A DNA stretch of 64,000 bases from Peltaster fructicola (GCA_001592805.2 CP051141.1:1674001-1738000), one strand, 5' to 3'; shown: positions 36,107-48,677, numbered from the stretch's first letter. Notes: generated from the letters alone by a model not told the origin. Numbers and translations: made by a program.

Positions 36107-38841
36107 TCATTGTGGATCGTTTCCTGCAGTCCATAGCTCACCGAGCCACGTACCTTGTCCCTGACTACCCGCTCGAGTAGCGTAATCAGGTAAGGAGTTG
36201 CCTTCCACGAAAGCGCAGAAGTCCTCACCACCAAGTCCTGGGTCGATGGGTTGCTGGCCACCACTCGGACCTGCTGTATTGGCCCACATATGGACGCCTC
36301 CTGCCATGTGATGATTTGTGGGTATATACTGCGTGGCGGGCGTAGTGACAGCGACAGGGGCTGGATATGCCTCATACGCAGACCGTGTCGATGCTAAGGT
36401 ACTCTGTTGCAACACCGGGTTCATCCCATTGTTCGCAAGGTTTGATGCCATCTGTTGATAAGCTGGCCAGGTATTGTATGGTGTTGTATGGTAGATGTGT
36501 CCAGGTGATGGTTGAGTCGACAAAGACGAAGCAGTAGGAGATGTAGACGAGGACCCAGTGCCTCTCTCACGTGGTATCCGAGGGATTCTGAAGGTACCTG
36601 ACTGCTGTGTCGCAGTAGGTCCCAGTGTTTGAGTGTTTGCGAGCTGCTGGATATTGTACTCTTCCGGCTCTGTCGTAGATCGTCCGTCAGTGCTGTCGAT
36701 GGACTCTTCTGTTGCTTTTAGTCGTCGTATACTGTGTGCTGGACTGGGTGTCATGACCTTGTCTGCTTGCGTAGTCGACTCTCGACTGGTGGCCAGCTCG
36801 AATTGAGGAGGTTCGCCATCAGACAGCTGGCCGAATTCGAGGATATGTTCCATCTGTTTGTAGTCTTCCAAACCTCCACCTTCAGTCTTCTTGACACTTG
36901 CTGTACCTCCCTTGCGACCATCGTTTGGCATACTCATGCTGCGGATATTGTTGAATTCTGCTTTTCGCTGTATATAGTGCTTTCGCATTCTGCCGAGGGC
37001 CTGCGTCCAGCCTACTGCCATTGGCAGTCTCAAGCCCATATGTTGCACGATGTCTTGCACGCGAGGGCTATTCTCGTGGCTTTGGCCAAAGATCGTAATA
37101 ACAGAGCTATCGATCATGTGTTTGGCAGTGTCCATCCATGGAAACGCATCGCAGTATACGGCCACGAAGCTGGTGATGTACAGAGCAAAGCCCATGAACG
37201 GAGTCTCAACCATAGCACTCCACCGCCGACATGTTACCACCAAGTCAACAATGTCTCTTGCCGACTTGAAACACTCTTCTGCACTCACTGCCCAGAAGCC
37301 TTGTGGCACATCGCGAGGATGAAAAGTTGGTTCGTCCAGCGGTCCTACCGGCTCTTGACATGCTAGCGCCACGAAAGGAACATACTCGCGATTGAGCATG
37401 ATCTGGCAAAGGGAGTACATCGCATGCATGAGGACGTAGGGGGTGGAGGTCTTCATGCTGATGTGTGCTTGTGTGTTTTGTGCGTGAAGAGTATGATGTC
37501 GTGGTAAATCCGCTTCGAAATCAAGGCATGCTCTATGGAGCTTGTGATATCCACTACGTTGGTCCCATGGAGGATATTTCTCGTTTCTGGTCGGTTAGGC
37601 TAGGATGTGCGTCTGAAAGTCTGTACATACCGTCGACCGCCTGCACAAGACCACTTCGCAATTTGACCAAACAGTTCCACCATTCTGACATATCGACTAG
37701 TCAAGCCTTCCTGAGGTCCAAGTTCAGGCCTAACAACAGCAAGCTTATCGTCATGCGAAGAGGAAGTCTTAGACTGTTTCATTCTTTCCTCAAAGTCGCA
37801 CATGTCCTCATGAAGCATGAGTGTTTGTACCTGTTCCCCAAAGGTGAAGGATTGTTCACTGGCCGGAAGCTGAATGCGAAGCTCGTTGATAAGAAGCATC
37901 TGAGGACGATACTTGCCACTGCTGACATAGCGATCCATTATAAAGCAACTCCAGAACGTGCGGCGGCGAGTTTCCTGCTGGACGAACCTCTCCTGCTCGA
38001 GGCTGCTTTCCGATTTACTTGGGGATGCCGCAGCAGCAGCAATATCGGCATGGCTGTCAATCGCGCGAGAACGAGACAATGGAGCGTCGTCGAGATCTGC
38101 TTGGTATTGCAAGCCCATCGCTTGAGCTGATCTAATAGCAAGACCGATGTGTGTCCAAGCCAGTCTACCTTTACACATGCCAAACTCGTGGAGTCCAAGC
38201 ATCAGCAGTCCTTGTACTTGATCAAGGTCGCCCCATCCGGTCCTACAATAATCTGCCAGGCGTTCTTCGGCGGCTATTGCATAGTATCTTGAGGCGTTCA
38301 GAAGATCTGTATCTCGATCGCGTCGGGCATGAGCAGCCACTAATCCTGGATGAAACCGAGCCGTGAGTGCTAGGAATGCCAACAAGAAGCCATCTGAGCC
38401 TGGTGGTCTCTGCGGCTGACCATCAGTGTCCTCTTTACCAGCTTGTGACTGTCTAAGCGGCTGAAGAAAGGTCGTTGCGTGTATGAAAGGGAAATCAGCA
38501 GAATAGTGTAGCTGGAAGATATCGAATAGCTCAACCCAGACCTCCGGGGTCAAAATACGAGAGTCCAGCGGCGTGACGATTCGGCTCCGTCTGACTGATG
38601 GTTCCTTGGATGACTCCCGACTACAAGCACGCTTCCGCTGTCTCTTATGGCTACCAGAGTCGATAGAGCCACCACCAGTGGTAGATTCATCTCGCGGGCT
38701 TCGAGAGATATCGAACGACGATTGCGAGTACGTGCAAGGTCTTCTCGAGGATTGGCAAGCTCGACAGGTAGTGCCTGCTCCATTGTTATCGCACCTAATC
38801 TTCGAGCGCCTGCAGCGAACACAAGCAATACTCGCCCTCAT
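36107..38841 (-). CDS. Zn2Cys6 fungal-specific transcription factor
   Basis: Predicted nuclear regulator. Exons 37631..38841 and 36107..37586, 896 codons; the 44-nt intron (GTATGT..GACCAG, branch CTAAC) joins CAGGRR to NEKYPPWDQRSGYHKLH. Start ATG 38841 puts the binuclear zinc cluster at the N-terminus: CVRCRRSKIRCDNNGAGTTCRACQ (shown in part: CVRCRRSKIRCD). A basic linker (SHKRQRKRACS) follows, then the fungal_trans middle homology domain from about residue 110 (WVELFDIFQLHYSADFPFIH, AWTHIGLAIRSAQAMGL, RRRTFWSCFIMDRY), extending through exon 2 (ARDIVDLVVTC, FALYITSFVAVYCDAFPW). The C-terminal 250 residues are Pro/Ser/Gln-rich, a likely activation region. Target genes unknown; no metabolic cluster partner is adjacent except by chance. 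Confidence 0.9.
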
Positions 38842-40169
38842 CCGTGCGGGTGTCACATCATGCTTGATGAGGTCTTCGTTGTTGCGTCTTGTGAGCTGAT
38901 GCACTGTTGCCAAGTTCTTTTTCTCGTTGTTGCAAGGTCTTCTATCCGTGCTACCCCTGGTTGAGCGATAGGCTCTTCTTTAGTCCAATGCCAGGTAGAT
39001 TGGCTACTCAGCGTGTGGCAATGCTGGTATGATGCTTCGCTACGCAGTATGGCAGAGAGAGAAGCGTTCGGTAAGAGTGGCGTAGAGTGTCAAGAGTGAA
39101 GTCAACGCCGCAGAGTGAAGCGATCGAGTTCTTATCCTAGCTGTAGATACGATCGATCTTTTGCTGATACTACTCACCCCATATAGGTGCAGGGACCACC
39201 ACTTAACACGATTGTGGCATGCAGCCACCCGGGAGTGGACACCGTTGTCTTGTCGATATTGCTGAGCAAGTCAGGTGCTGTAGCACAATATGCGAAACTG
39301 CTGCCAGAGGGTGGTAGGATCGACCACAATATGATAGCTCGCGCCAGATTTACCAGGATCAACCCAGATGGGCATGCTACTGCGAGAGCTACCATCCTTG
39401 TAGTGGGCAGCTTACATGCGATTCCTGCAGCACAGATCAGAAAACGAAATGTGGACGCCTCTTTCGCACTGGTACATCGAGTCATGCCAATGGAAGTTGT
39501 CAGATCCCGTGTGGCTGGGTCGAGCTCGCATGTTTGCAGTGTCCTTTGCTCGAAGCAAATGTCCAGCAGCACATATCACATCGAGGTGAGTGGCTCCGGT
39601 GTGCATGAGGTTGTTGTTGGAACCGTCGGTGAGGTTGTCGGCCGTTCGCAATGCTACACAGCATTCTTTCATGGTAAATTCGAACGTGTCGGATTGAGGA
39701 ATCGAGGGAAAGCTAGAGACAGTTCCGTCATGCGTCACACATGCAGACTTGATGCAGTATAGTGTCATGCAGTCGACAGCTGTTGCAGGTGGAGTTGACA
39801 GGTCGAGATTCATCAGAACCTCCAAAGACAATTGTTACTGGAACGGCATGCCCATCTGCTGACGAGATGATACCTGATGAGATAAAATGACGACGGACAA
39901 TCTCGAGCGGCGGAGATTGAGTGTTCGAGTCTTCTTGCTCAAGCTTCGGAGAGGACAAGCGCAGAGCAGTCTGTTGAGCTTCGTGATGGAGCGGCTTGTC
40001 GTTGCGGATGTTGTGTCACCACGATGGTATGCGCAACTTCCCATTGGTTTCGGACCACAACAACATTTGCAGGCCAGACGATCACAATCACAACCAATTC
40101 AATATAACTCATATCGGCGGAGCTGTTCAGATCCGATTGATGTACTTTTCGATCGTCTATAGCTGCAGC
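38842..40169. other. 1.3-kb region without an assignable gene
   Basis: Upstream of the Zn2Cys6 regulator and downstream of ARP3, so at least partly the regulator promoter. The longest frame is plus-strand 39187..39762 (191 codons, starts MQGPPLNTIVACSHPG). It has a GTGAGT donor after about 135 codons and reasonably even composition, but I recognise no family and overlapping minus-strand frames are equally long. I leave it as possible but unsupported. Confidence 0.4.
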
Positions 40170-41592
40170 TCACGTGCTTCCTGGACCTCCCAGTAGCGCA
40201 AATCGGCGTACTATGCTTGGTCCGATCTCCTCGTACTCAGCCTTCGTGTGACAATAGCTCCTGAACTCTGGTGTTTGGCCCAGCAAACTGCCACCAAACC
40301 AGGGGCCGTGCCTCTGACGGCGATGCGTGATGACACTGACATCAATACCAGAAGACTTTGCAGATGTGCCTGCGCGCTTCTCTGATGCCTCTATTCGGGC
40401 GTCCACCAGATGACGAATGTCTCGCTGCAACCTTCGACCAAAGTCCTTGTATAGTGTCGATCCTCCTGAGAGCACGATGTTCTTGTATAAGCCTCTTCGT
40501 ACGTCGATAGGCGAGGTCTGGATGACAGTATCGACGATGTTGGGAAGTGGAGTAAGGAAGTCTGACGAGTAGATCTCCGGGTTGAAAAAGATCTCAGGCG
40601 CGAGGAAGCGTTCGTAGCCAACGTCTACAACGACAGTCTTGCCTCCTGGTAATCGCGCATCGTACTGCTTGAAGCGGTCTTCTGGTTCCCGATCGAATCG
40701 CGCAAATTCCTTGACAACGTCTGGACAGACGTAGCAGAACTCCTCTTTTATCCTTTCTGCAGTCTTCAGCGAGCTGTCTGGCTCACCTCGATCGCGCAGC
40801 AATGACTGAACGAAGTATGTGATGTCGCGACCAGCGATCGGTATGCTCTTGATACTGCTGCCAATAACATATCCTTCCGCGACAGGAATGACATGAGTAA
40901 CTCCCTCTCCTGAGTCGATGACTGTGCCGGTCAAGCTGCGATCTTGAACTTTGCTGCTCGTCCACGATGCAGCCAAAGCAAGAACTGCCTGCACAGCGAT
41001 GTATAGACCAGCGCAGTTGAACGATTCGAACATGATCTCGGCGGTGTTTTCTCGGTTCTCTGGAGGGTTCAATGGCGGTTCTGTGAGGAGGAAATAGTGG
41101 TCTTCTGGCTCGACTCGCAAATATTTGAAGATACTGTTGGACCAGAAACGCTCCATGTGGTCCCAGTTTTCGATCTGACCATGGCGAATAGGGTAGTGTA
41201 TGCCATAACCTGTCATGTTGTCAATACTATGCTCTTGACCTTCACGATTGGCATACCAGGTCCTGCCGCTGCGTTGAGTGCCTCGTCTCCTATGAAGAAA
41301 TCCAAATCTTCTGTTCCTCGTTTCCCAGACAGATGTCCTGTTGGTCCTGCCCCGCCAGTCAAGAATGATGGCTTGTTGGCTACAGCTGGTCGACCTGAGC
41401 CTGACCCAGCAGAGCCTGCTGCAGGACCTTTCGTGGCAATGGCGGTTGGGAACACGAAGGACGGTGAGTCGTTACCGGCAAAACCGAGTTTAGAGTAACC
41501 TGTGCCGCTGTGCTTGTTGTCAGTCAAGGTCGTGTGTGAGCTGGCAGCTGAACTCACTTGTCCATGACAACGGCAGGCGTTTGGTTCGCCAT
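40170..41592 (-). CDS. ARP3: Actin-related protein 3
   Basis: Subunit of the Arp2/3 complex that nucleates branched actin at endocytic patches. Exons 41558..41592, 41257..41507 and 40170..41209, 441 codons. Introns 41508..41557 (GTGAGT..GCACAG) and 41210..41256 (GTATGC..TGACAG) restore [18 protein letters not shown] and [20 protein letters not shown]. Actin-fold nucleotide loops are seen ([39 protein letters not shown]). Fungal ARP3 features: the Gly/Ala/Ser insert after FPTAIATK and the C-terminus [15 protein letters not shown]. Complete and conventional. Its first exon is only 35 nt. Functionally pairs with dynein and RVS161 as another cytoskeletal gene in the window, though linkage is likely coincidental. 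Confidence 0.96.
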
Positions 41593-42350
41593 GTTTGCTG
41601 AGCGCGCTGCTAACCTACTGGTGATGCTGACTATCGACACATGAGATAGGCACAAGCATTGATCGAAGGACGTAAAGGTGGTGAGGCGCAAGCTGCTGTT
41701 GTACTCTATTCCAGATGCCTGCACGTTACGTATGATCCGTCAAAAGTCCCCCACTAAGCTCAAGGGAGGAACTCTGCCAAGACTTATGAATCGCGTGGCT
41801 GGGTCAACGTTGGTGTTGAAAGATCTTCGCGTGTGGTTTCCTCGAGCATCAAGCGATTGTATGAAGAGACCTCGTCGCGTGAAGATCGACTGCATCTTCG
41901 CTGGCGCATGCTGTCCGTGTAGCTACCTCAATGATATTGTAGGTCGGTGAGCTGTTGCGATTGCTCTCCAAATGAGCTAGGCAGGTGCTCTCTGCTACTG
42001 CTCTCTTCACATACTCTTGCTCAACCGCTTCACAACACGACTTGACATCTCATTTGTCCCACTCACTTTCTCGGAGCGGGCGAACCGCTGCTGAAATCTT
42101 TAGCATTGCTGTAACTGAGCATTTCATGCTCATTCCAGCATTGGTTGACCTCTCCTACTTGCGAATCCTACCTAAGATCCCACAAACTCGCTCATCACGA
42201 TCACTACCTCACGAGTGCGACCCTCGCTGCCTTCCTGATCACCAGCTATCAGAAAACGCCGGAAAGGCCAACGTCTAGCAGCACACAGCGGCCGTCACGA
42301 TTGACATTGTTGAGAAGCAAACAAATCCTTAAGCTATACCTCCTCGCAAC
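41593..42350. other. Divergent promoter, ARP3 / taspase
   Basis: Short frames only; the plus-strand ones at 41678..41950 and 41985..42278 lack any family resemblance and probably lie in promoter or leader. Nothing else seen. Confidence 0.5.
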
Positions 42351-44162
42351 ATGCCGGACAAACGTGTACGCGGCAAATCGGAAAACATGGCTTGCATCTT
42401 CGTACATGCTGGTGCTGGCTACCACAGTGTACAGAATGAGGCTATACATCTTCAAGCTTGCAATGAGTGGGTTCTTCGTGTACGTCCCAGAAGAGGCTGA
42501 CCTGAATGCAGTGCAGCTAAGGCAGCAATGGTAGTCTTGAAAGCAGGTGGCTCTGCTGTGGATGCTGTAGAGATTGCTATCAAAGTCTTGGAGGACCGCG
42601 AAGTCACTAATGCAGGATATGGCAGCAATCTTGCGATCGATGGCGTGGTCGAATGCGATGCTGTTATGGTCGATCATCACGGCAGAAGCGGAGGAGCTGG
42701 AGCTGTGGCTCGTGAGTAGATGCAGCAGCTGGTGTGAATTGGCTAACATAACGTAGAGGTCAAGAATCCCATCTCACTCGCTCGACTTCTGCTCAATCGA
42801 TCGTCAACAGCTCTGTCTCTACGCCGAGTCCCACCCAACTTCCTCGTAGGCCAAGGCGCAACAGACTATGCCTACGAGTATGGAATGAGGATTGTCCCAC
42901 ACGACATGCTGATTTCGCCAGCTGCGAAAGAGCGATGGCGCAAATGGAAGGCCGACCTGAGCACGGCAGAACAAAAGGAGAGGCGAAACCTAGCCGCATG
43001 CCACGGACTTTCGCCGTCGCCATCGGAGCCAGACCTTGATCTCCTCGAGCAGCGCGCTGAACAGGAGCGTTCACGAGGGTCTCATTCGGCGGCTATGTAC
43101 CAAGCTCTATACAACGAAGCACAACCCATATCTCCTCCATCGCAGGAAGCCATGTCACCATCGTCGATCTTCGACATCCCGGCCAGAAACCATCAAAGAT
43201 TGGCAACTCCTGAAGATCTCGAAGGCTACACAGACCCGCGAGGCGTACCACGAGCAGCATCTTCGAGTCCATATTCGATCGAAGCACACCATCCAGCGGA
43301 GGGCACAGATGGGGACCTCGAGTGCGACAAGAGCCCAGTACATAGACGTTACTCGGCCTCAAGGACCAGCGATGGCGTGGCTAGCTCAGAATACCCTAGG
43401 AAAGCGCACTCGAACATGAGCGACAATGGTCATGAAATGGCGCTGGGAGATTCACCTCTGGTTCCTGGCGACAATCTCCATGCGTTCGATGGAGCCACCA
43501 TGATGACGGTGTTGCAGGCTATTGAGGACAATCGGGAGGACAAGTCGGGTCACAGTCCTTTGCTGCAGGACTGCGGCGACCGTCAAGACAATGTGACTGA
43601 CACTGTCGGCGCTATCGCATTCGACACATATGGCCATCTCGCTTGTGGGGCATCGTCCGGTGGGATTGGCATGAAACATCGTGGTCGTGTAGGGCCAGCG
43701 GCCCTCGTGGGAGTTGGCGCAAGCTTGATACCCACGGACACCGCAGATCCGCATCAAACATCAGTTGCAACGGTTACTTCTGGCACTGGAGAGCACATGG
43801 CAACGACGCAGGCGGCAGCGACATGCTCGCAACGCATCCTGATGAGTCAGCGACGGGGCTATAACAACGAGCTGGAAGACGTCACCGAGGACGAAGCCAT
43901 TCGAGCTTTCATATTGAAAGACTTCATGGCACATCCTTCCGTGCAAAAGTCGAGCTCATCTGGAGCCATTGGTGCTATGTCAGCGAAAGTCTCGAAAGAA
44001 GGGGCTTGGATCTACTTCGCCCACAATACCGATTCGTTCGCTCTAGCCAGCATGTGTAGTGCTGACGAGCGCCCTCTGGCCACGATGAGTCGAAGCAAGG
44101 GTGGCGGAAGCATCGCTCAGGGTGGTCGAGCTATTCGATTCTCTCTTCGTAAAGCCAAGTGA
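42351..44162 (+). CDS. Taspase-1-like threonine aspartase (N-terminal nucleophile hydrolase)
   Basis: Asparaginase-2/taspase family: a proenzyme that cleaves itself so that a Thr becomes the nucleophile. Exons 42351..42466, 42512..42711 and 42757..44162 (573 codons); introns of 45 nt each are canonical and join ACND to AAKAAM and GAVAQ to VKNPISLARLLLN. Seen: IFVHAGAGYHS, KAGGSAVDAVEIAIKVLED, NAGYGSNL, then after a long disordered Ser/Pro insert (about residues 190-330) the cleavage site D|TVGAIAFD with Thr388, followed by ASSGGIGMKHRGRVG. Human taspase processes MLL; the fungal substrate is unknown. The insert before the nucleophile is far longer than in asparaginases, as expected for taspases. 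Start MPDKRVRGKSENMACIF is the only ATG in frame before the conserved block besides an internal one. Confidence 0.9.
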
Positions 44163-44367
44163 TGCCAGGAGTCTTCCAGTAGATGGCATGAAGAGACAGA
44201 TTTCTGTCAGGGCAGTCTGAAGAACGGCGAGACGCTCATTCCAAGGTGAGCAAAGCACAATCCATACATAGTCCTGGGATACAAAATCTATCAGGATGGT
44301 ACTCCTAATCATCTAGAGCTCTCCAACGCCGCGCTGAAATAGTCACTAAGTGAAGCATACATCTAAG

Positions 44368-45492
44368 CTAGCTGGGAGTCTCGACACCGCTCATGGGTGT
44401 GCCACCATCGTCCTGTGATGTAAGTTTCTTCTTCTTTTTCTTCTTCGCTGCAGGTACGACGGCGGGTTTGCGACCGAAGTCGCCCAGGCTAAGCGTGCTC
44501 GAGCACGTCAAACATCCTCCATTCTCATCGAGCGTCGGCTCACAGAAGATACTGAGACAGATACTGCAGACAAACCCTAGATCGACTATCCTACGATGGC
44601 AGAAGCAGGCTGCCCGAAAGTCAACATTGCTGTCGTTGCCTGGGCTTATCAGATGTTGTCGTGCTGAGAGATCTGGTAGATATGCAAACATCAGATATTG
44701 CAGCAATCCAGCATGAGCTTCGGGCGTGGTGACTGGAAGGTATATGCCTTGTGTAGCATCTGCAGCCTGCTGTAAGAAGGTCTTGTTTGAAGGTGTCAGC
44801 GGCAGGATGTCCAGTGGTATGCTTAACCTCTGTGAGGCGAATATCGAGTTCATGACCGGGATGTACTGATCTGGAGCGTCAGGTGACAGTGTGATGAGCA
44901 GTATACGAGGACTGAGTGTACGCTGCTGGTTTGCAGTCTGCTGTCCTGTCGCATCATTTGACCCTGCCATGGCGGAAGGATCGGAGTAGTTGAAGGAAGC
45001 TTGAGACGATCCAGCTTCAGACGAGCCTGAGATCTGCTTAGATATGTGTGCCAGTGCTTTCGTCAAGGCACCCGCGACCTGTGAATTGACCGCTCCTTCA
45101 AGTGCTGATGCTGAGGTCCTGCGAATCAGCCGCTGTAGATTGGTGCTGATAGCATGCTCTACGCGCGCAAATGGTCGGTATTTGTCCGCATTATCGATGG
45201 GAGAAGACTCTTCTCTGTCCACGCCATTTGTGTCGGCTTGCGATCGAGCTGAAGGATACAGCCATTCTACACAGTCGATGTGACTGGCAAGGACGGCAAC
45301 ACGGTTCGCGGGATTGATCGCGAGATGTGCGTTCACGAACACGAGTAGATTGGCGAGTGCTTTTGATAGAGGCAACGATGATGATATGAGGTTCCAGGCG
45401 TGAGGATTTGTGTCGAGTATGATTGTCAACAGCGATGGTGATTCTGCGGTGCTGATAGTCTCCGGTCGTAGAGTGGCATCAGCAGCATCCAT
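44368..45492 (-). CDS. TFB4: TFIIH core subunit Tfb4 (p34)
   Basis: Structural subunit of TFIIH, needed for RNA polymerase II initiation and nucleotide-excision repair. Intronless, 374 codons. An N-terminal vWA-like domain (LLTIILDTNPHAWN, NLLVFVNAHLAINPANRVAVLASH, ILLITLSPDAPDQYIPVMNSIFASQ, DILPLTPSNKTFLQQAADATQGIYL) is followed by the C-terminal C4 zinc finger (CFCHRR..GFVCSICLSIFCEP..GGCLTC). A Lys run (encoded by a CTT-rich tract at 44427-44447) and a short Thr/Ser tail end it. Works with RAD14, also in this window at 56 kb, in repair. Convergent with the taspase gene. Confidence 0.95.
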   Translation of the reverse strand: MDAADATLRPETISTAESPSLLTIILDTNPHAWNLISSSLPLSKALANLLVFVNAHLAINPANRVAVLASHIDCVEWLYPSARSQADTNGVDREESSPIDNADKYRPFARVEHAISTNLQRLIRRTSASALEGAVNSQVAGALTKALAHISKQISGSSEAGSSQASFNYSDPSAMAGSNDATGQQTANQQRTLSPRILLITLSPDAPDQYIPVMNSIFASQRLSIPLDILPLTPSNKTFLQQAADATQGIYLPVTTPEAHAGLLQYLMFAYLPDLSARQHLISPGNDSNVDFRAACFCHRRIVDLGFVCSICLSIFCEPTLDENGGCLTCSSTLSLGDFGRKPAVVPAAKKKKKKKLTSQDDGGTPMSGVETPS

Positions 45493-46063
45493 GTCGTGAG
45501 GTCAGATCATCAAGAAGAAGGTGCTTTAACCGTGACATATGCAGGTTCGGAGACGAAGGAGTCACGCACGGTGTGCGTGAAGCTCAAGTTTTGGATCCAT
45601 GATGCCGCTTCACAACAAATCGAAACTGATGCCTAACAACAACGCGGCCTGGCTCATAAGTCTTATGCCATTTGCTACCCTCCAAACTCATGGATTCCGC
45701 ACTGCGTACCTTATTGCTGACAGTATGAATGTCCCTACATGAGTGACTAGACACTGGGAAGCACTGTGTCGCAGCACTTGCAGCCTACAAGAGGATTACA
45801 TACATTCTTCGAGCGACTCGCTGCTGCACACATCCATCGGATGGACCCAATCGACTGTAGCGCATCGCGCGAGGACACCTGGCCATCGCTACGACACCTG
45901 CTTTGCATTTGAGTTTAACAGGACTGCTTGGCATCGGCGTCATTGTGCTTGCAGATAAGTTGTCGGTCGTGACTCTTTTGGGCGATGCCGCTGCACATAT
46001 ATCCTCACGACACTTCCTGCTCGACCTGCTTCTCAATAACGACGTGCTAAGGACTCAGCAGCA
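45493..46063. other. Divergent promoter, TFB4 / MFS transporter
   Basis: No coding signal or repeat recognised. Confidence 0.5.
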
Positions 46064-47502
46064 ATGTCTTCACTAACGCAGAGCGTAGGCTCATCAACTA
46101 TGGTCTTGCAACCTGTCGAACTTGTCGAGATACACGGCAAACAAGACCGACCATCAACACGCCAAGCCAACACTATCAACATGAACACAAGCTTTGATGA
46201 TCTGAATGATACACTGCCGTCACCAACGACCACACCAGCAGAGCATGTTGAATCATGGAAATCCCCTCGTATCAACATGTATCGAGTGCCGGTCACGTTC
46301 TGGGCATTCCTGGTGATGGGCATGAACGATGCTTCTTATGGTGCTCTGATACCATATCTTGAGGAGTTCTATGGAGTCAACTACACCGTTGTCTCGCTTG
46401 TGTTCCTGTCACCTTTCGTAGGCTACAACCTCGCGGCTTTGACAAACAATTGGATTCATTCGACGTTTGGCCAGCGTGGCGTTGCTGTTCTCGGACCAAC
46501 ATTCCACTTGATCTCGCACATCATCATCGCTGTTCATCCACCATATCCTGTCCTCGTCATAGCTTTCATGCTTGCTGGTCTCGGCAATGGCATTGAGGAC
46601 TCTGGCTGGAACGCCTGGATAGGTGTGATGGACAGTGCCAATGAGATGCTTGGATTCCTTCACGGGTTCTATGGTCTTGGTGCAACGATCTCGCCTCTAC
46701 TGGCCACCACGATGATAACACAGGCTGGCCTGCCATGGTATACGTGGTACTATGTTATGGTGAGTCGATACACTACCATCCATACCATACTGATGTACTG
46801 CAGATCGGATGTTCTGCTGTCGAGCTCGGAACGTCAGTACATGCTTTCTGGAAGGCTACTGGAGCTAAATTTCGCGAGCAGCACCCTCGTACAACTAACA
46901 ACTCAGGATCAAGATTGAAAGAGGCAATTCTGCAGCGTCCTGCCGCCAGGGTCACTTGGCTATGCGCCCTGTTCTTCCTGGGCTACGTTGGGGTCGAAGT
47001 AGCACTCGGAGGATGGATTGTTACCTTCATGATCCGAGTGCGCAATGGAGAGCCTTTTGCCGCTGGTATCACCGCCACAGGCTTCTGGCTTGGCATCACC
47101 ATTGGACGCTTTGTCTTGGGCTTCATCACACCCAGGATTGGCGAAAAGCTGGCTATCAGTATCTATCTGCCACTGGCGATGGCGATGGAGCTTCTATTCT
47201 GGCTTGTGCCGCAGTTCGTCGTCTCGGCTGTTGCAGTTGCGCTGCAAGGCTTCTTCCTCGGACCACTGTTTCCAGCTGGTATAGTAGCCATGACCAAGCT
47301 ACTACCCAAGCACCTTCACGTCAGTGCCATAGGCTTTGCAGCTGCTTTCGGCTCGAGCGGTGGCGCCATTTTTCCCTTCGTCGTCGGGGTTCTCGCTCAA
47401 GCGAAGGGTGTGCAAGTCTTGCAGCCGATCATTCTCGCCATACTGGCCGTTACCTTGATGCTTTGGATTGGTCTTCCAAGGATGAACAAGAAGAAAGACT
47501 AG
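46064..47502 (+). CDS. MFS transporter, BSC6/FLR-like group
   Basis: Plasma- or vacuolar-membrane carrier of unknown substrate. Exons 46064..46759 and 46804..47502, 464 codons; the 44-nt intron starts GTGAGT and ends ACTGCAG, joining WYYVM to IGCSAVELG. About 70 polar N-terminal residues precede the first membrane segment (VPVTFWAFLVMGMNDASYGALIP). Around eleven to twelve segments follow, with ALTNNWIHSTFGQRGVAVLGP at the MFS loop 2-3, AGLGNGIEDSGWNAWIGVM, and a middle loop carrying RTTNNSGSRLKEAILQRPAARVTW. The family has a BSC6 label in fungi; the natural substrate is not known, so I give none. The first of three MFS genes within 8.5 kb, the others from different subfamilies. Confidence 0.88.
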
Positions 47503-48677
47503 CACGATGAAGGCCAGTCACTAATTTCTAATCACGGGATGTATACGAGACATTGCACCGACGCATCAAGCAAGATCTACGACCACAGTCGATCATCAAG
47601 GCGGAGCACGACGAAGGTGATTACAGGAGAGGTGCTCACCGCGGCTTCGGACGGCGAGCATGCCGAGCTTCCTGGTTGTCTGCATGCTGCTGCTTTCTGC
47701 ATTTGGACCCCATGGGGAATCCTTGCTGGCACCTGACACAGTCGATCATCTTCCCAGTCCAAGCTCAATCATGGAAAGCGGGTGTACCTGCAAACTAAAA
47801 CGGCTGGCATCCGAGGCCTGCAGGTGTAACCAGAAACCATGAAGTAATGAAAACTACGGATCGACAGGCATCATGCTGCTCTTCTACTAGAGTGCTAAGC
47901 ACGACCTCCTCTCCTCCAAGCACGTCAGATCTTGACTTCATGAGCAGGCCTGACAATTCGACTGGCTTTGTGGCGTCATCGCAGCTTTTGCCGACAAGTG
48001 AGGTGATGCCCATGCCATGCCATATCATACCATAGCTTGGCGCAGCGCAACGCTGGATATCAAGCCATTGCCATTGTTGAGTCAACACGGCAAATTACGA
48101 GCACCAATCTACCGCGGCCGACTCGACAGAACTTTAAAAAGACATCAAGGGCTGAAACATGTCATCCCCGCAACAGCACCCCAGACCTCGCGAAGCTTAT
48201 TTCATCCTCCTAACCTTGGCGGCGCATCTTGAGATGAACATCATGCCGAGCAGGGGATGAGTTTCACTGGGCGCGACGTTCATGGTCCCACGCCAGCGCC
48301 GTCAAGGTGTCTGGGACGAGAGGGCGAAGCTAAACTCTGTCGTCCGAGTTCAGAGTGATGGTCATGTTTGGCGTAACATCGAACCACAATTCACATGCTT
48401 TGACAGTTGAGAAGAGGATCATTCGGCACAACCTTGGCATCGACGGTGTATACACTAGACACGCCACACCTTACTCGCTATGACGGGTACCTGAGTAAGG
48501 TGGAGGTAATATCACGAAAGACAATTCAGGTCAGGCCGTGCTGATGCAGCTGCAGCAGCATATATTTACCTCCTGCTCGTCCTTCCAGCTCTCTTCTTTT
48601 CCTCAGAACACTTTCAATCCTCAAACAGCAACCACTCAAGTCTTCCAAAACCAAAACCATCTCCACCAACAATCAAG
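47503..48677. other. 1.2-kb intergenic, HsbA promoter side
   Basis: No credible gene. Long upstream region fits a strongly regulated secreted-protein gene. The last about 110 nt are pyrimidine-rich then CAA-rich leader. Confidence 0.5.
48561..48568 (+). promoter_or_regulatory. TATA box of the HsbA gene
   Basis: TATATTTA 117 nt before the ATG, followed by a CT-rich then CAA-rich leader, the architecture of highly expressed filamentous-fungal genes. Confidence 0.55.

Noticed and set aside
41678-42278. Two plus-strand frames before the taspase gene
   Set aside because: No family resemblance, low-information composition; treated as promoter or leader.
42249-42749. Minus-strand 166-codon frame over the taspase 5' end
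   Set aside because: Antisense shadow of conserved taspase exons.
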